A DNA stretch of 64,000 bases from Flavobacterium omnivorum (GCF_900099915.1 NZ_FNDB01000001.1:62001-126000); one strand, 5' to 3'; shown: positions 1-9,320, counted from the stretch's first letter. A program made the numbers and translations. Notes: generated from the letters alone by a model not told the origin.

Positions 1-2
1 AA

Positions 3-3000
3 GGAATTAGACCAGGAGGACCTTATACAGTTAAGGTAACTTACGTTGGTTACAAAACAACAGAAATTACAGATATTAATGCTCCTTTAGGTAATAACTT
101 AACTGTAAATGTTGTTGTAGAAGAAGAATCAAATGCTTTAAGTGAAGTGATTGTTTCTACAAAATCAAAAGGTAATTTCAATAAAGGAAGAACCGGAGCT
201 TCTCAACAATTTTCTAATAGAGAAATAACGGCGGTGCCAGTAACAGGTGCACGTTCAATAAATTCAATCACCAAGTACAATGCCAATGCGGGTAGTAATG
301 GTACTTTTGGAGGACAGGATTCAAGATTAAATAACTTTACTATTGATGGTTCTGTATTCAATAATGGTTTTGGTTTAGGTAGTGATTCACAAGCAGGAGG
401 TAGAACAGGTTCTACAGCAATCTCTTTAGATGCTATCGAACAATTACAAGTAAGTATAGCTCCTTATGATGTACGTCAATCTGGATTTTTAGGATCTGGA
501 ATAAATGCCGTTACAAAAAGTGGAACAAATGAAGTTGAAGGATCTGTGTACAACTCATTCCGAAGTAACAAAAAAGACTTCATAGGTAGTAAAGCAGGAG
601 ATGTAACAGTCGTTCCAGGGAAATTTGAAGAAAAAATTTGGGGAGCCAGAATTGGAGCACCAATCATTAAAGATAAATTATTCTTTTTTGGTAATGTTGA
701 AACCATAGAAAATATAAGCCCGGCTACTACTTGGACATCTACAGGTTCACCACAAGCAAGTGGTCAGGTTTCGGCACCTACTTTTACTGAAATGCAAACA
801 CTTTCTACTTTTTTGCAAGATAAATTTAATTACACAACTGGACCGTGGGAAAATTATGATTCTGAAAGAATTTCTAAAAAATTCCTAGCAAGACTTGACT
901 GGAATATTAATGACAATCATCAATTGACAGCTCGTTATGTGTTCCACGATTCAAGTTCTGACGAATTAACTTCAAACTCTTTTTCTTTAGGGAATGGTAA
1001 CAGGAGAACAAATATAAATGCGATGTCATTCAAGAACAGTGGTTATGTGATTCAAGATAATACAAGATCTGCTGTTTTAGAATTGAATAGTAAATTAAGC
1101 AATTCTTGGTACAATAATTTCATTGCAGGTTATGATAAGCAAATTGAAGACAGAGCGTTACAAGGTGGTGGTTTGTTTCCGACAATTGATATCTTAAACG
1201 GTTCAAATACTTATATTTCTGCTGGTTTAGATCCGTTTACTCAAGGAAATAAACTTTCGTATTCCACTTTGCACTTTACAAATAATTTGACGAAAACCAT
1301 AGGAAAGCATTCTTTATTATTTGGTGCTAACTTTGAGTACTTCAAATCAAGTAACTTGTTTTTCTCTGGATCAAATGGTGTTTATATTTTTAATTCACTA
1401 ACTGATTTTTATGCAGCGGCTAATCAATCTGCTAGTACTGGAGGATTGCCATCAACTACTGCACTTCCTGCACGTTTCCAATTTAGATATTCTGCATTGC
1501 CTGGTGCACAAGAGCCATTGCAAATATTTAAATCGAATAAATTAGATTTATACACGCAAGATGAAATGAAATTGAGTGACCGATTCAAATTAACAGTTGG
1601 ATTACGTGCTTCAGCAGTTTGGTTTGCTGATACAGCGCTTGAAAACCCTGCTGTTACGGCTTTAACTTTTGGACAAGGACAAAAGTTCAATACGGGTGAT
1701 ATGCCTGACACACAATATTTATTTGAGCCTAGAGTTGGTTTTAACTTAGACTTAAATGGTGACGCAAGTACATTACTTCGTGGAGGTAGTGGTGTGTTTA
1801 CTGGAAGAGCTCCTTCGGTTTTTTTATCTAACGCTATTGGAAATAATGGGGTACTTACAGGTTTTGTAGACGTTAGTGGTACTGCATTGGCAGCGGGAGG
1901 ATATGGTTTTACTCCTAATCCTAATGATTATTTTATTCCAGATACTCCAACTCTTCCTACTACATTTGAATTGGCTTTTTCAGATAAAAAATTTAAGTTT
2001 CCTCAAGTTTGGAAAACAAACATAGCTGTTGATCAAAAACTTCCTTTCGGTTTTGTAGGAACAATTGAAGGGATATTTCAAAGAAACATAAATGCAATTA
2101 ACTATTACAATGCAAACTTTGATGCTCCTGTTGGAACGTTTAGTGGTCCAGATAACAGACCAAGATACGCTCGTACTGATGCAGGGGTTCGTGTAAATGA
2201 TAATGTTTCTAGTGCAGTAGTTTTATCTAATACTGATAAAGGAACGTTCTATTCTACAACTTTTAAATTAGAGTATCCTTACAAAAAAGGTCTTTGGGGA
2301 TCTTTCGCCTACACGCATTCAACTGCAAATGATTTATTATCTCCTGGTTCGATTGCTTCTGGTTCATGGACAGGCGCTAGATCTGTAAATGGAAATAATG
2401 ATTTGCCTTTAGCATTGTCTAATAACAATACACCACATAGATTAGTAGGTATTGTAGGTTATAAAATCGAATATGGTAAAAATGTAGGAGCAGCTACATC
2501 AATCAACTTAGGATATATTGGAGAACAATCTGGGCCATTTTCGTACTCTTATGGAGGTGATATGAATGGAGACAGAGTCAACAATAACGACTTGATTTAT
2601 GTTCCTAATAATGCAAGCGAAATTCGTTTTCAATCACTTTCAGTAAGAAATGGGACAGTTACAACGGTGTATACGGAAGCACAGCAACAAGCTGCTTACG
2701 ACGCTTATATTAGTCAAGACAAATATCTTTCTACAAGAAGAGGGCAGTATGCTGAAAGAAACGGAGGAGTTTTACCTATGCTACATAGATTAGATTTATC
2801 AGCAACACAAGATTTTTATATCACAATAGCTGGTAAAAAGAATAGCTTCCAATTTAGAGCTGATATCTTAAACTTTACTAATTTCATTAATAAAGATTGG
2901 GGTGTTACACAAAGAGTTACAAATGCTAATGTTTTAAATTATAGAACAACAACTACGAATGTACCTTTTTATCAATTAGCAACTCAAGTAGAAGCTAATG

Positions 3001-3098
3001 GAACAAGAGTTTTAATTAAAGATACTTTTCAAAAAAATGCTTCAACATTTGATGTTTGGCAAGCACAATTTACTTTGAGATATATTTTTGGAAAATAA
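3..3098 (+). CDS. Oar-like TonB-dependent outer-membrane receptor (5' end outside window)
   Basis: The frame is open from base 3, so the GTG at 147 is an internal codon and not the start; 1031 residues are visible. The first ~45 residues (PYTVKVTYVGYKTTEI) are the end of a carboxypeptidase-regulatory-like beta-sandwich, the usual N-terminal extension of Oar/SusC-like receptors in Bacteroidetes. A plug follows (GSTAISLDAIEQLQVSIAPYD, then GINAVTKSGTNEVEG) and a long beta-barrel rich in aromatic and Asn residues, ending FTLRYIFGK. Such proteins sit in the outer membrane and take up or bind large substrates using TonB energy; some Oar proteins act in adhesion or protein export. The substrate cannot be read from the sequence. 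A strong terminator follows 24 bases after the stop. Family call is firm, function is open. Confidence 0.88.
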   Translation, partial: GIRPGGPYTVKVTYVGYKTTEITDINAPLGNNLTVNVVVEEESNALSEVIVSTKSKGNFNKGRTGASQQFSNREITAVPVTGARSINSITKYNANAGSNGTFGGQDSRLNNFTIDGSVFNNGFGLGSDSQAGGRTGSTAISLDAIEQLQVSIAPYDVRQSGFLGSGINAVTKSGTNEVEGSVYNSFRSNKKDFIGSKAGDVTVVPGKFEEKIWGARIGAPIIKDKLFFFGNVETIENISPATTWTSTGSPQASGQVSAPTFTEMQTLSTFLQDKFNYTTGPWENYDSERISKKFLARLDWNINDNHQLTARYVFHDSSSDELTSNSFSLGNGNRRTNINAMSFKNSGYVIQDNTRSAVLELNSKLSNSWYNNFIAGYDKQIEDRALQGGGLFPTIDILNGSNTYISAGLDPFTQGNKLSYSTLHFTNNLTKTIGKHSLLFGANFEYFKSSNLFFSGSNGVYIFNSLTDFYAAANQSASTGGLPSTTALPARFQFRYSALPGAQEPLQIFKSNKLDLYTQDEMKLSDRFKLTVGLRASAVWFADTALENPAVTALTFGQGQKFNTGDMPDTQYLFEPRVGFNLDLNGDASTLLRGGSGVFTGRAPSVFLSNAIGNNGVLTGFVDVSGTALAAGGYGFTPNPNDYFIPDTPTLPTTFELAFSDKKFKFPQVWKTNIAVDQKLPFGFVGTIEGIFQRNINAINYYNANFDAPVGTFSGPDNRPRYARTDAGVRVNDNVSSAVVLSNTDKGTFYSTTFKLEYPYKKGLWGSFAYTHSTANDLLSPGSIASGSWTGARSVNGNNDLPLALSNNNTPHRLVGIVGYKIEYGKNVGAATSINLGYIGEQSGPFSYSYGGDMNGDRVNNNDLIYVPNNASEIRFQSLSVRNGTVTTVYTEAQQQAAYDAYISQDKYLSTRRGQYAERNGGVLPMLHRLDLSATQDFYITIAGKKNSFQFRADILNFTNFINKDWGVTQRVTNANVLNYRTTTTNVPFYQLATQVEANGTRVLIKDTFQKNASTFDVWQAQFTLRYIFGK

Positions 3099-3121
3099 TA
3101 TTTTAAGATTTTGAATATTTT

Positions 3122-3151
3122 AAAAACCACGTTGAGAGACGTGGTTTTTTT
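3122..3151 (+). terminator. Rho-independent terminator after the Oar-like gene
   Basis: Arms AAAAACCACGT and ACGTGGTTTTTT pair around a GAGA-type loop and end in a T-run. It lies just before the next gene, whose first in-frame ATG (3152) falls on the T-run; this supports the later start at 3194. Confidence 0.85.
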
Positions 3152-3193
3152 ATGCCTTTTTTTATTATATTTGTTAAAACAAAAACAATAAAT

Positions 3194-3628
3194 ATGTACG
3201 ATTTTATTCAAAAATTCCATTCTGGCTGGGCTTATTTGGCTCTTTTAGTATTGGTGGTTGCGGTGGTAAATTCCTTAATTGGAATGTTTTCTAAAAAAGA
3301 ATTTTTTTCCAAAGATCGAAAAATTGCCTTGTTTGCTTTGATTGCAATTCACATTCAATTTTTAGTGGGTATCATTTTATATTTTGTTTCTCCTAACGGA
3401 TTAAATATGATAAAAGCGGTTGGAATGGGAGGTTTAACAACGGAAAGCCGATTGTTAGCACTCGAGCATCCGTTAATCAATATTATTGCTATTGCGTTAA
3501 TCACTATAGGTTGGTCTAAACATAAAAAATTGATGACTAGTGAGTCAAAATTTAAAACCTTTTCTATTTTATATGGCTTGGGATTATTACTTATATTGAG
3601 TAGAATCCCATGGAAAATATGGTTATAA
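3194..3628 (+). CDS. Conserved four-helix integral membrane protein, function unknown
   Basis: A 144-residue protein with four hydrophobic segments: about residues 12-31, 44-64, 90-108 and 120-138. I chose ATG 3194 (MYDFIQKFHSGWAYLALL) because the in-frame ATG at 3152 lies inside the preceding terminator. Histidines in or near membrane segments (HSGW near residue 9, IHIQF near 52, LEHPL near 91) recall haem-binding cytochrome b-like membrane proteins. That is only a resemblance, and I do not recognise an assigned function. It is a single-gene unit, bounded by terminators on both sides. Confidence 0.7.
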   Translation: MYDFIQKFHSGWAYLALLVLVVAVVNSLIGMFSKKEFFSKDRKIALFALIAIHIQFLVGIILYFVSPNGLNMIKAVGMGGLTTESRLLALEHPLINIIAIALITIGWSKHKKLMTSESKFKTFSILYGLGLLLILSRIPWKIWL

Positions 3629-3642
3629 AAAACCTAAAAAAA

Positions 3643-3668
3643 AGCTCTAGAAATAGAGCTTTTTTTTT
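3643..3668 (+). terminator. Terminator after the small membrane protein
   Basis: AGCTCTA and TAGAGCT pair around a GAAA loop, followed by eight or nine T. An A-run on the other side would also allow termination in the reverse direction. Confidence 0.85.
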
Positions 3669-3712
3669 CTAGGTATGGTTTTTGTAAAATAGGTTTAACT
3701 AACACAAGATAT

Positions 3713-4195
3713 ATGAAAAAATCAATTACTTTATTTTTTTTACTGGCAGTTATTAGCTTAGTAAGTAGTCAAAGTGCTGTTACAAATAAGCAAAAAGCTT
3801 CAATTCAAAAAGACTCCATTAAAAAGAGTAAAAAGGCAATTGAAATTGAGGAAAAAAAAATGGATTCTTTAGTAGCAGTTTTAGGCGTTTTTAAGCCTTT
3901 CAAAAAAGCAGCCCATGCTTCTTATTACGCAGATAAATTTAACGGAAGACGCACTACTAGTGGGGCAAAATTTGACAATAACAAATATACGGCCGCACAT
4001 AAAAAACTTCCTTTTGGGACAAAAGTTAGAGTCACTAATGAAAAAAATGGAAAATGGGTAGTTGTGGAAATCACAGATAGAGGACCTTTTGTAAAGTCTA
4101 GGGAAATTGACCTCTCAAAGCGAGCATTTATGGATATTACTTCCAATAGAGGCAGTGGGGGAATGTTGGTAACTATTGAAGTGTTGAATAATTAA
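3713..4195 (+). CDS. RlpA-like secreted double-psi beta-barrel protein
   Basis: A 160-residue protein with a Sec signal peptide (MKKSITLFFLLAVISLVSSQ), a Lys-rich linker (residues 25-60) and a C-terminal RlpA-like double-psi beta-barrel at about residues 65-158. The domain is shown by ASYYADKFNGRRTTSG, then AAHKKLPFGTKVRVTN and ITDRGPF, with the conserved Asp-Arg-Gly. RlpA proteins bind or cleave denuded septal glycan in Proteobacteria. Here the SPOR domain of classical RlpA is absent, so septal targeting is not implied. The protein is presumably periplasmic or outer-membrane associated. Its stop codon directly abuts the stop of the convergent CYTH gene with no spacer. Confidence 0.85.
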   Translation: MKKSITLFFLLAVISLVSSQSAVTNKQKASIQKDSIKKSKKAIEIEEKKMDSLVAVLGVFKPFKKAAHASYYADKFNGRRTTSGAKFDNNKYTAAHKKLPFGTKVRVTNEKNGKWVVVEITDRGPFVKSREIDLSKRAFMDITSNRGSGGMLVTIEVLNN

Positions 4196-4663
4196 TTACC
4201 ATTTCTGGAAGGGAATTTTGCTTAAATGAGCATTGTAATAACGGATATCATCGGTTACTTCAGCACCAAGCCATTCTGGTTTATAAAAAGAATCCGTCTC
4301 AGTTTTTAGTTCGATTTCTGCAACGATCAACCCTTTATTTTTACCATAAAACTCGTCTACTTCAAAAGTGTGATTCCCGGATTTTATTTCAAAACGGGTT
4401 TTCTCAATGACGCCTTCTTCACATAATAGTAGTAATGCTTTAGCTTCAGTAATAGGGATTTCTTTTTCCCATTCAAATCTGGACATGCCTGTTTTATTTG
4501 AATTTCCTTTTATAGTCAGGAATCCTTTGTCGCCTTTGATGCGAATTCGAACCGTACGTTCAGGAACTGAACTCAAGTACCCTTGCGCAATATGATGCTG
4601 AGCATAAGCAACTGCCTTGAACGATTCATTTTTAACTAAAAACTTTCTTTCTATTTCAATCAT
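4196..4663 (-). CDS. CYTH domain triphosphatase-like protein
   Basis: A 155-residue cytosolic protein that starts with the CYTH signature ExExK (MIEIERKFLV, Glu3/Glu5/Lys7), followed by the alternating basic and acidic strands expected of a triphosphate tunnel metalloenzyme (RTVRIRIKGDKGFLTIKG; FEVDEFYGKNKGLIVAEIEL). The length matches stand-alone bacterial CYTH proteins such as the Clostridium inorganic triphosphatase. Adenylate cyclase activity is known for a few members but cannot be assumed. It is convergent with the RlpA-like gene, the two stop codons touching at 4195/4196. Confidence 0.9.
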   Translation of the reverse strand: MIEIERKFLVKNESFKAVAYAQHHIAQGYLSSVPERTVRIRIKGDKGFLTIKGNSNKTGMSRFEWEKEIPITEAKALLLLCEEGVIEKTRFEIKSGNHTFEVDEFYGKNKGLIVAEIELKTETDSFYKPEWLGAEVTDDIRYYNAHLSKIPFQKW

Positions 4664-5082
4664 ATCGTTTTAATTTTTTACCGCTTGTGATTGTTGATTT
4701 CGTCAGCAATAGTAAGTTTATTCGCTGGAACAGTCATTTCCTGATATCCTTTTTTCTATTTAAAAAACAGTTTTAGTATTGGAAGATTTTCTTTGTTATT
4801 GTTTCTAATCTCAGAATTCAAAGGTATTAAATATTTTGACTTTAGTCGGTTTCTATCTTTTTACTGCAAACGAAGTGCTACTTAGTTTGTAGATGCGAAG
4901 TTGCGTTTCATTTACTAAGGTTTTGCAGCACTATAATTGTGATCTAGAAAATATAAGAGAAGACATTTTTAAAAAGTAAGCGTATTTATTTTCTTTTTTG
5001 CCCATACGTATCAATTTTTTATGAATAAGTTCGCTGAATTTGTTTGGCCTATTTGTATTTTTACAAAAATTGAACTAAAAAA
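4664..5082. other. Intergenic region between divergent genes
   Basis: About 420 AT-rich bases separate the CYTH gene (minus) from the Gcr-like gene (plus). On the minus strand a 19-codon frame (MTVPANKLTIADEINNHKR, about 4680-4739) ends about 16 bases upstream of the CYTH start. It could be a leader peptide or a gene remnant, but nothing else supports translation. No clear promoter with both boxes was found. Confidence 0.5.
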
Positions 5083-7173
5083 ATGAAGGTATTTTTCAAA
5101 GCTAAGCCTAAGGCCACTATTGCAGGACTTTTAACTGAATTTTTTGGTGAAGCACAATCTTGGCGCGACACAAACGACAGCTTGGAACCTTTAATTGAAT
5201 TAATTCGTCTGATACGCCCTTTAAAAGTCAAAAAGGGACAAAAGGTAGATTTACAAGAAATTATTTCTTTTTTAAAAGAAAATTATGCTTGTAGGAAACA
5301 GTTTTCTATCTACCTCAAAGAGATTTTAAAAGATAGGAAATTTAATAAAATTCTTTCTGATGCTGCTATTTTGCAAGATGTAGATTTTATTTTTGAAGTA
5401 AAAAAGAGAATCTTCGCTAAGTTCTTGCCTTATCAGCCACAGATTGATACTTTAGAATATGTGCTGAATCAGGTTTTTTATCTTGCCAATGATGGGATTT
5501 GGATTAACCAAATTCCATTGAAGCAATTAGGAGAAGTTTACGACATTTTGAAATTCAGGTCGATTTATGACAGCGCAGCACCTGATTCTATGTTGTCAGA
5601 GTTATTAGTTGCAATGCATTTAATTACACAACGCATCAGTGGTCGCGCAATGGAAACGGATGTAATCAAAATGGTGCCGGAATTTGATGATCTCGAAAGT
5701 CCATTTTCTGCTTTTGAAAAGGAATTGTTTTTGTTGGAAGAGCGAATTAGAATTTCTGATAGGCATTACATTACTTCAGATGATTTGTCCTATGCCCAAT
5801 TATTAGTGCTGCACAAGCAATGCGAAGAATTTGTGGAGAAAGCATTTCATAACAGCTCCAAATACGGTATATCACTTAGGGTAAACCAGAATTTATTAAA
5901 AATTAGACAGCAATTAGAGCGACTTAAATTTTTAATTTCATTACTGATAGTAGATAGCGAGAAAGATAAAAAGAACAATGGGATCATGTTAGCTTCGCGA
6001 CTAATAAAGTTTAATTGCTACAAAAATAATGTTCGAAAATTTGTAGCAGAAAGTACGCAATTGATTTCATATGAGATCACACAACATACGGCTAAAACTG
6101 GGGAACATTATATTACAGAAGGGCGTAAGGAATATTTTAAAATGTTCAAAACAGCGCTAGGAGGTGGTTTCATTGTAGGGATTTTGTGTATTATAAAAGT
6201 GTTGCTTTCTAAGGCCGATACCAGTTTTTTTGGACATGCCTTTATTTACAGTATGAATTATGCTTTTGGTTTTATAGCAATTTATCTGTTGGGCTTTACC
6301 TTGGCGACTAAGCAGCCAGCAATGACTGCTGCCGCTTTGATTAAAGCACTAGAAGAGGGTGTATTGAAGCAGGGAAGAGATGCTGAAAAGTACAAAGCTT
6401 TTGCTATTTTATTTGCACGAGTATTTCGTTCTCAGTTTATCGCTTTTGTGGGAAATGTAATTATGGCTTTTCCTGTCTCCTTACTGGGAATCTGGCTTAT
6501 AGATTACACAATGCAATATAATATTGCCGCAACTAAATGGGAAACGTTGCTTACAGATATTAGTCCCATTCATTCACCAGCCATTTTTCATGCAGCAATT
6601 GCTGGAGTTTTTCTGTTTTTGTCTGGGATTATTTCAGGAAGTGTTGCTAACAGGGATAAGCACAATCAGGTTTTTTTCCGGATAACGGAACATCCCATTC
6701 TAAAAAGAAGTTTAGGGAAATCGCGTACTTTAAAATTAGCGCAACTATATGAAAAAAAAGGAGCTGGAATTATTTCTAATTTTTGGTTTGGTGTTTTTAT
6801 GGGAAGTACCGCTTCAGTAGGTTTGTTTTTGGGTTTGAATCTTGATATTAGGCACATTACTTTTGTCAGTGGTAATCTTGCCTTAGGGTTGTATGGAGCA
6901 AATTATCAAGTAAGCAATGCGATGTTATTTTGGGGTATTTTTGGGATTGGAGTGATTGGTGTTGTAAATTTTATAGTTAGTTTTAGTCTTTCGTTGGGAT
7001 TGGCGCTACGTTCTCGAGCCATTTCGTTATTTGAATTGCGGTTCATAGCTGCTTCGATCTGGAATCATTTTAAACATAGGCCTATTAGTTTCTTTTTTCC
7101 AACAGAAAATAAAAAGAAGTCAGATGTTATTGTCAATTATTTGACATCAGATGGCAAGGCGAATGAACATTGA
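5083..7173 (+). CDS. Gcr/COG4389-type 'site-specific recombinase' multi-pass membrane protein
   Basis: A 696-residue protein. The first ~340 residues are soluble, helical and charged. From about residue 360 there are six or so membrane segments (GGGFIVGILCIIKVLL, AFGFIAIYLLGFTLATKQPA, AFVGNVIMAFPVSLLGIWLI, AIAGVFLFLSGIISG, GVFMGSTASVGLFLG, FGIGVIGVVNFIVSF). The GGG and TLATKQPA region matches my memory of the family named after the gonococcal gcr product. That family is annotated as a site-specific recombinase, but a polytopic membrane protein without a recombinase active site is an unlikely DNA enzyme. I therefore treat the name as historical. It is monocistronic, with no terminator seen. 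Confidence 0.65.
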   Translation: MKVFFKAKPKATIAGLLTEFFGEAQSWRDTNDSLEPLIELIRLIRPLKVKKGQKVDLQEIISFLKENYACRKQFSIYLKEILKDRKFNKILSDAAILQDVDFIFEVKKRIFAKFLPYQPQIDTLEYVLNQVFYLANDGIWINQIPLKQLGEVYDILKFRSIYDSAAPDSMLSELLVAMHLITQRISGRAMETDVIKMVPEFDDLESPFSAFEKELFLLEERIRISDRHYITSDDLSYAQLLVLHKQCEEFVEKAFHNSSKYGISLRVNQNLLKIRQQLERLKFLISLLIVDSEKDKKNNGIMLASRLIKFNCYKNNVRKFVAESTQLISYEITQHTAKTGEHYITEGRKEYFKMFKTALGGGFIVGILCIIKVLLSKADTSFFGHAFIYSMNYAFGFIAIYLLGFTLATKQPAMTAAALIKALEEGVLKQGRDAEKYKAFAILFARVFRSQFIAFVGNVIMAFPVSLLGIWLIDYTMQYNIAATKWETLLTDISPIHSPAIFHAAIAGVFLFLSGIISGSVANRDKHNQVFFRITEHPILKRSLGKSRTLKLAQLYEKKGAGIISNFWFGVFMGSTASVGLFLGLNLDIRHITFVSGNLALGLYGANYQVSNAMLFWGIFGIGVIGVVNFIVSFSLSLGLALRSRAISLFELRFIAASIWNHFKHRPISFFFPTENKKKSDVIVNYLTSDGKANEH

Positions 7174-7578
7174 TATTTTAAAAAAGAATTCGGAAAGAGT
7201 GGTTGATTTGTACTGAAAATCTTTACGGCACGATACTATTGATTAATAAATAATAATTCAAGTAGGATTTGTTTCTAGAGATTCATTAAGGATTATTGGA
7301 TTTTGTATCTCAATGTACGATCCGTGTGTAGTTGTGTGATTTGTTGCAGATGCAAGCGTTACTCGTGTTGTTAGTATAAAGAGAAATAAGGTGCTTTAAA
7401 TCAAAATCATAAATTTGATTACAGTAAACTATTTGTTAACAAATACGTCTACATAATTTATGTTGTAAATTTGCCAATCTTGAGGCAAATTGCGTTTAAG
7501 AATCTTTTTTTAAAAGTCTTTCGGTATTCAAGAAAAATAAATATTTTAATTCTGATTTAAATAGTTTCGCTGGACAAA
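7174..7578. promoter_or_regulatory. dinB upstream region with three inverted repeats
   Basis: A Bacteroidetes -7 box TAAATTTG lies at 7466-7473. Just upstream is a perfect 16-bp palindrome TATTTGTTAACAAATA (7430-7445). Further upstream AATCAAA and TTTGATT (7399-7420) face each other, and ATTTGCC/GGCAAAT (7469-7490) overlaps the -7 box and the presumed transcript start. The palindrome would be centred near -40, a position typical of a regulator site. No TTG lies at the correct distance from the -7 box. Confidence 0.5.
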
Positions 7579-8652
7579 ATGATTCCAAACAGAAAAATTA
7601 TACACGTTGACATGGATGCTTTCTATGCTTCAGTTGAGCAAATGGACAATCCGGCCTTGCGCGGAAAACCCATTGCTGTTGGAGGTTCAGAAAACCGTGG
7701 AGTCGTTGCTGCAGCAAGTTATGAGGCTAGGAAATTTGGAGTTCATAGTGCTATCAGCGGAGTAATGGCTAAAAAAAATTGTCCTGATCTTATCTTTGTT
7801 CCACCACGATTCGACAGGTACAAGCAGATATCTAGCAAGATTCAAAAAATATTTTATGAGTATACGGATCTTGTGGAGCCCTTATCGCTTGATGAAGCTT
7901 ACTTAGATGTAACTATAAATAAAAAAGGAAATCCAAGCGCAACCTTATTGGCACGGGAAATCAGGCAACGGATTTTTGATGAAGTCGGTTTAACCGCTTC
8001 GGCTGGAATATCAGTTAATAAGTTTGTGGCTAAAATTGCCAGTGATTACAACAAACCGAATGGTCAAAAAACAGTTAATCCAGAAGAGGTTGTTTCTTTT
8101 TTAGAGGAACTGGCCATCAGGAAATTTCACGGTGTAGGGAAAGTTACAACTGAAAAAATGTACCAGCTGGGTATTTTTACAGGATTGGAGTTAAAAAACA
8201 AGTCCTTAGATTTTTTAGAGAAACACTTTGGTAAATCTGGTAATTTCTATTACAATGTGGTAAGAGGCATTCACAACAGTGAGGTTAAATCAAATCGAAT
8301 TACTAAATCAGTGGCCGCAGAGCATACTTTTGATGTTAATCTTTCTTCGGAAATTTTTATGATGGAGAAATTAGAGAATATAGCGAATTCCCTAGAGAAA
8401 AGATTAAAAAAACACAATGTTGCCGGTAAAACAATAACTTTAAAAATAAAATATAGCGACTTTTCACAGCAAACCCGAAGTAAAACGCTGCCTTATTTTA
8501 TCTCGGATAAAACGTTACTATTAGAAATTGTAAGCGAGCTTTTGTATCAAGAACGAATGAAGGATTCTGTGCGATTGCTTGGTATTTCAGTGAGTAATTT
8601 GAATACAGAGCAAAAGAAATTCGTAGTGGTACAGTTAAAATTTGATTTCTAA
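7579..8652 (+). CDS. dinB: DNA polymerase IV (Y-family)
   Basis: A 357-residue translesion polymerase of normal length. The catalytic carboxylates are visible in HVDMDAFYASVEQ (Asp near residues 10 and 12) and SLDEAYLDVT (Asp/Glu near 105-106). The helix-hairpin-helix region (FHGVGKVTTEKM, near 188) and a little-finger domain at about 240-345 follow. No beta-clamp motif stands out at the C-terminus (QLKFDF may be a weak one: Q-L-x-F). The enzyme copies damaged DNA with low fidelity in the cytosol. The gene stands alone, with an unusually structured upstream region that suggests control. Confidence 0.96.
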   Translation: MIPNRKIIHVDMDAFYASVEQMDNPALRGKPIAVGGSENRGVVAAASYEARKFGVHSAISGVMAKKNCPDLIFVPPRFDRYKQISSKIQKIFYEYTDLVEPLSLDEAYLDVTINKKGNPSATLLAREIRQRIFDEVGLTASAGISVNKFVAKIASDYNKPNGQKTVNPEEVVSFLEELAIRKFHGVGKVTTEKMYQLGIFTGLELKNKSLDFLEKHFGKSGNFYYNVVRGIHNSEVKSNRITKSVAAEHTFDVNLSSEIFMMEKLENIANSLEKRLKKHNVAGKTITLKIKYSDFSQQTRSKTLPYFISDKTLLLEIVSELLYQERMKDSVRLLGISVSNLNTEQKKFVVVQLKFDF

Positions 8653-8746
8653 TTGATACACAGCGCGTTCAACAAGGGTTAAAGTTTGAAAAGTATTATC
8701 TTATTATTGAAAATAAAATTACATTTGACCATTAAATCAATGTATC

Positions 8747-9262
8747 ATGAGTAATTTTAGACAATACGAAGACGCTATTGCATTGTATCACAATAGTTTA
8801 AGTATTAAGACTGTGCCTGTATATTCTTGGGATTTTCACAATGATTTTGTGTGTGTAATAAAAAACTTTTTTGCAGATTTGAATAAATTGAATGCAATTG
8901 CGTTACAAAATAAATGGGCTCAAAATAATTGGGATCTTAAAAACAGCCTCAAAGAGGAGGTAATTGTAGTAACGGATGTGACGTTAAAAATTGTTTTTGC
9001 ATCACATAACATGGAGACAATGAATGGATATACTGCAAAAGAAGTTCTGGGTAAAAGTCCAAAAATGTTTCAAGGAGAAGCGACAAATCAGATTACCTCG
9101 AGTGAAATTCGTAAGGCAATATTACACCAGCAGCCTTTTGAAAAAACGGTTATGAATTATAAAAAGAATGGGGAGGTTTATGTTTGTTTGATAAAAGGAT
9201 TCCCCGTTTTCAATAGTAAGGGTGAATTAAGGCATTATATCGCTTTTGAAAAAGCAGCATAA
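8747..9262 (+). CDS. Stand-alone PAS domain protein
   Basis: A 171-residue protein. Residues 1-60 are not recognised; residues about 65-170 form a PAS domain (EEVIVVTDVTLKIVFASHNM, MNGYTAKEVLGKSPKMFQGE, FEKTVMNYKKNGEVYVCLIKG, then FNSKGELRHYIAFEK). The GKSPKMFQG segment occupies the position of the flavin-binding GxNCRFLQ motif of LOV domains, but the photoactive Cys is Pro here, so blue-light chemistry of the LOV type is not expected. No output domain is present, so it probably acts by binding a partner. It may form a unit with dinB (94-base gap), though this is not certain. Confidence 0.8.
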   Translation: MSNFRQYEDAIALYHNSLSIKTVPVYSWDFHNDFVCVIKNFFADLNKLNAIALQNKWAQNNWDLKNSLKEEVIVVTDVTLKIVFASHNMETMNGYTAKEVLGKSPKMFQGEATNQITSSEIRKAILHQQPFEKTVMNYKKNGEVYVCLIKGFPVFNSKGELRHYIAFEKAA

Positions 9263-9320
9263 TACAACGACCCTTTTTAATTTAAGTGCTTAGTCATTCT
9301 GTATTTTTCTTTCCATAAAA

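Noticed and set aside
3152..3193. Earlier ATG for the four-helix membrane protein
   Set aside because: It lies inside the T-run of the preceding terminator and adds a poly-Phe/Lys extension unlike the family.
5083..7173. Evidence of a mobile element because of the 'recombinase' family name
   Set aside because: No recombinase motif, att-like repeats or accessory genes; the protein is a polytopic membrane protein.
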